DNA of 5,743 nt from Acidobacteriota bacterium (lineage in GTDB: Bacteria > Acidobacteriota > Terriglobia > Bryobacterales > Bryobacteraceae), in the NCBI GenBank assembly GCA_947505565.1, contig CANNLB010000221.1, forward strand, positions 1 through 5,743, read 5' to 3'. Every line of letters starts with the position of its first letter. Within the stretch, counting starts at the first letter, position 1. Positions 4,202-5,743 of the stretch are shown here, in pieces. The notes beneath the pieces are model-generated. The model worked only from the letters and a program-made list of their open reading frames with translations. It was not told the DNA's origin and ran no database searches. Made by a program: the position numbers and the translations under genes.

Positions 4202-5719
4202 TCAGCGGCGCGGGGGGACGCTGCGCGATTCGGCTTTGTATTTTTCGAGCAGCGTCTTCATCTGCTTCACTTTGTCGGGGTAGGCCGTATAGAGATTTTT
4301 GAGTTCGCCGAGATCCTCTTGCAGATGGAAGAGTTCGCCGGGGTCGTTGTGTTTCTTGATGCCTTTGCGGTCTCGCCACCAGGCGGGTTCAGCGGGGCCG
4401 TGGGTACCGTTCGAATCGATGAAGACCCAGTCGCCTTGGCGGAGGGCGTACTCGTTGTTGATGCTGTGGTGGACGGTGGCTTCGCGGATAGCTTTGCCGC
4501 GCTTGCGGCCGAACCAGGCAGCGGAGATGTCGTAAGCGTCTTCGGCGGAGTCTTGCGGGAGTTTGTAGCCGGTGATGGCGGCGACGGCGGCGATGACGTC
4601 GGTGTGGCAGACGGTTTCCGACTCGGTGCGACCGGCGGGGACGCGACCGGGGCCCCAGACGATATAAGGGACGCGGTGGCCACCTTCCCACAGCATGCGC
4701 TTCGCCCCTCGGAGAGGCCCTTGGCTGGCGTGGTTGAACTCCTGGAGGACGGGATAGGTTAGGTTCTCGGGGCCGTTGTCGGAAGTGAAGAGGACGATGG
4801 TGTTATTGGCCTGGCCGGACTTGCGGACGGCGTCCATGAGTTGGCCAACGGACCAATCCGTTTGGAAGACGAAGTCGCCATACTTGCCGGCTTTGCTTTT
4901 GCCGAGGAACTCATCGTCGGGAGCGATGGGCGTATGGGGCGAGGACATGGGGAAGTAGAGGAAGAACGGCTGGTTGGTTTTGGCTTTTTCGGTGACGTAG
5001 GAGACGGCCCGGCGGGTAAGTTCGGGGAGGACACCTTCGAGGCGCCAGCCGGGCTTCATGAGGCCGGGCCAGCCGAACATGGCGTCTGGTTTCATTTCGG
5101 TGGCCGGAGCCGTGAGGCGGTCGTTTTCGATGAAGGTATAAGGCGGGAAGTTGGGGAGGTCGACGCCGAAATAGGTATCGAAGCCGCGGGTGGTGGGGCC
5201 TTCGGCGATGGGTTGATCGAGGCGGACTTTCTTGGCGAACTCATTGCGGCGTTCGCGTTGAGGGTCGCCGATTTTGACGGTGGTGTTGACCTTGGATCCG
5301 TCGGTGGTGGCCCAGTCCCAGCCGAGGTGCCATTTGCCGATGGCGGCGGTGGAGTAGCCGAAGGTCTTCAACATGCCGGGGAGGGTGAGGCGGCCTTTTT
5401 CGATGAGGGGGCGGTCCCAGGGCCAGAGGACTTGGGTTTTGAGTTCGGTGCGCCAGGGGTAGCGGCCGGTGAGGAGGCCGTAGCGGGTGGGGGAGCAGAC
5501 GCCGCAGGGGGTGTGGGCGTCGAGGAAGCGGGTGCCTTCTTTGGCGAGGCGGTCGATGTTGGGGGTGGGGATTTTGGAGTCGGGGTTGTAGCAGGCGACG
5601 TCGCCGTAGCCGAGGTCGTCGGCCAGGATGATGATGATGTTGGGGCGGTTGGCTGGGCGCTGGGCGAGTAGGGGCGCGGCGAGGGAAGAGAGGAGGAGGG
5701 AGCGACGGGTGAGGGGCAT
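4202..5719 (-). CDS. Tat-exported type I sulfatase (arylsulfatase A-like)
   Basis: This 505-residue protein belongs to the formylglycine-dependent sulfatases, which hydrolyse sulfate esters of sugars or aryl compounds. The N-terminus MPLTRRSLLLSSLAAPLLA has a twin-arginine motif and an AxA-like end, so export of the folded enzyme by Tat is likely. The core sequence shows metal ligands Asp34-Asp35 (LADDLGYGD), Cys75 in CSPTRYGLLTGR for conversion to formylglycine, Arg79, Lys129 and His131 in GKWHLG, His262 in SPHTP, Asp314-Asn315 in TSDNGPE, and Lys341 in LRGAKRMLWEGGHRVP. All expected catalytic residues are present and the length is normal. The C-terminal part (PGELFHLQEDLGELKNL) is the usual sulfatase tail. 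The ATG at 5719 is supported by the signal peptide; no strong ribosome binding site precedes it. No formylglycine-generating enzyme gene lies in the window, so maturation must come from elsewhere. The gene converges with the hydrolase with zero spacing. Substrate is not predictable; sulfated polysaccharide is common for such enzymes. Confidence 0.95.
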   Translation of the reverse strand: MPLTRRSLLLSSLAAPLLAQRPANRPNIIIILADDLGYGDVACYNPDSKIPTPNIDRLAKEGTRFLDAHTPCGVCSPTRYGLLTGRYPWRTELKTQVLWPWDRPLIEKGRLTLPGMLKTFGYSTAAIGKWHLGWDWATTDGSKVNTTVKIGDPQRERRNEFAKKVRLDQPIAEGPTTRGFDTYFGVDLPNFPPYTFIENDRLTAPATEMKPDAMFGWPGLMKPGWRLEGVLPELTRRAVSYVTEKAKTNQPFFLYFPMSSPHTPIAPDDEFLGKSKAGKYGDFVFQTDWSVGQLMDAVRKSGQANNTIVLFTSDNGPENLTYPVLQEFNHASQGPLRGAKRMLWEGGHRVPYIVWGPGRVPAGRTESETVCHTDVIAAVAAITGYKLPQDSAEDAYDISAAWFGRKRGKAIREATVHHSINNEYALRQGDWVFIDSNGTHGPAEPAWWRDRKGIKKHNDPGELFHLQEDLGELKNLYTAYPDKVKQMKTLLEKYKAESRSVPPRR

Positions 5720-5729
5720 ACGGCTACCG

Positions 5730-5735
5730 ATTGTA
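5730..5735 (-). promoter_or_regulatory. Candidate -10 box of the sulfatase gene
   Basis: Read on the minus strand, TACAAT matches TATAAT at five of six positions and ends 10 nt before the ATG at 5719. The -35 region would fall beyond the window edge, so it cannot be checked. If real, the leader would be only a few nucleotides long, which fits the lack of a clear ribosome binding site. Confidence 0.25.
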
Positions 5736-5743
5736 TGTCATGC

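Noticed and set aside
4841..5671. Long + strand open frame of 276 codons antisense to the sulfatase
   Set aside because: It is rich in Gly, Ala, Val and Glu with no motif, and is the expected mirror of C-ending codons on the minus strand. The sulfatase in the opposite strand has every catalytic motif.

Overview
The window looks like chromosomal DNA of a GC-rich Gram-negative soil or sediment bacterium. Acidobacteriota of the Solibacter/Bryobacter type is my best guess, with Planctomycetota or Verrucomicrobiota as alternatives. This is inference. It rests on a Tat-exported sulfatase, an exported ester/peptide hydrolase of the S15 superfamily, a predicted outer-membrane barrel, and three signal peptides that all cleave just before Gln. 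No taxonomic marker gene is present.

Layout: (1) 1-108, the last 35 codons of an unidentified + strand gene. (2) 281-875, a complete type II toxin-antitoxin pair of the HicA/HicB family, with hicA first and an 11-nt overlap. (3) 876-1231, a 356-nt stretch with no convincing gene, holding one degenerate palindrome and one short open frame. (4) 1232-2026 on the - strand, an exported protein predicted to be an outer-membrane beta-barrel. Its signal peptide is preceded by an implausibly long leader, so its true start is unclear. (5) 2027-2287, a divergent intergenic region with small hairpins. (6) 2288-4201 on the + strand, an exported alpha/beta-hydrolase closely resembling alpha-amino acid ester hydrolases. 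The catalytic triad and the three-acid amino-binding cluster can both be read in the sequence. (7) 4202-5719 on the - strand, a type I sulfatase with a Tat-type signal and a formylglycine motif. It meets the hydrolase tail to tail with no base between the two stop codons.

Functionally, the right half encodes periplasmic or surface catabolic enzymes: one cleaves esters or amides of alpha-amino acids, the other cleaves sulfate esters. They are divergent or convergent, so they are not one operon, and no shared pathway is shown. The toxin-antitoxin pair is a self-contained module. From roughly the middle of the hydrolase to the end, the + strand is strongly G-rich whichever strand is coding, so the hydrolase uses G-ending codons and the sulfatase C-ending codons. 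This points to a strand-wise mutational or replication bias. I found no convincing undescribed multi-gene system. The points most worth a second look are the conserved aminopeptidase-like site of the hydrolase, the zero-gap convergent stops, the skew, and the missing start of the barrel gene.
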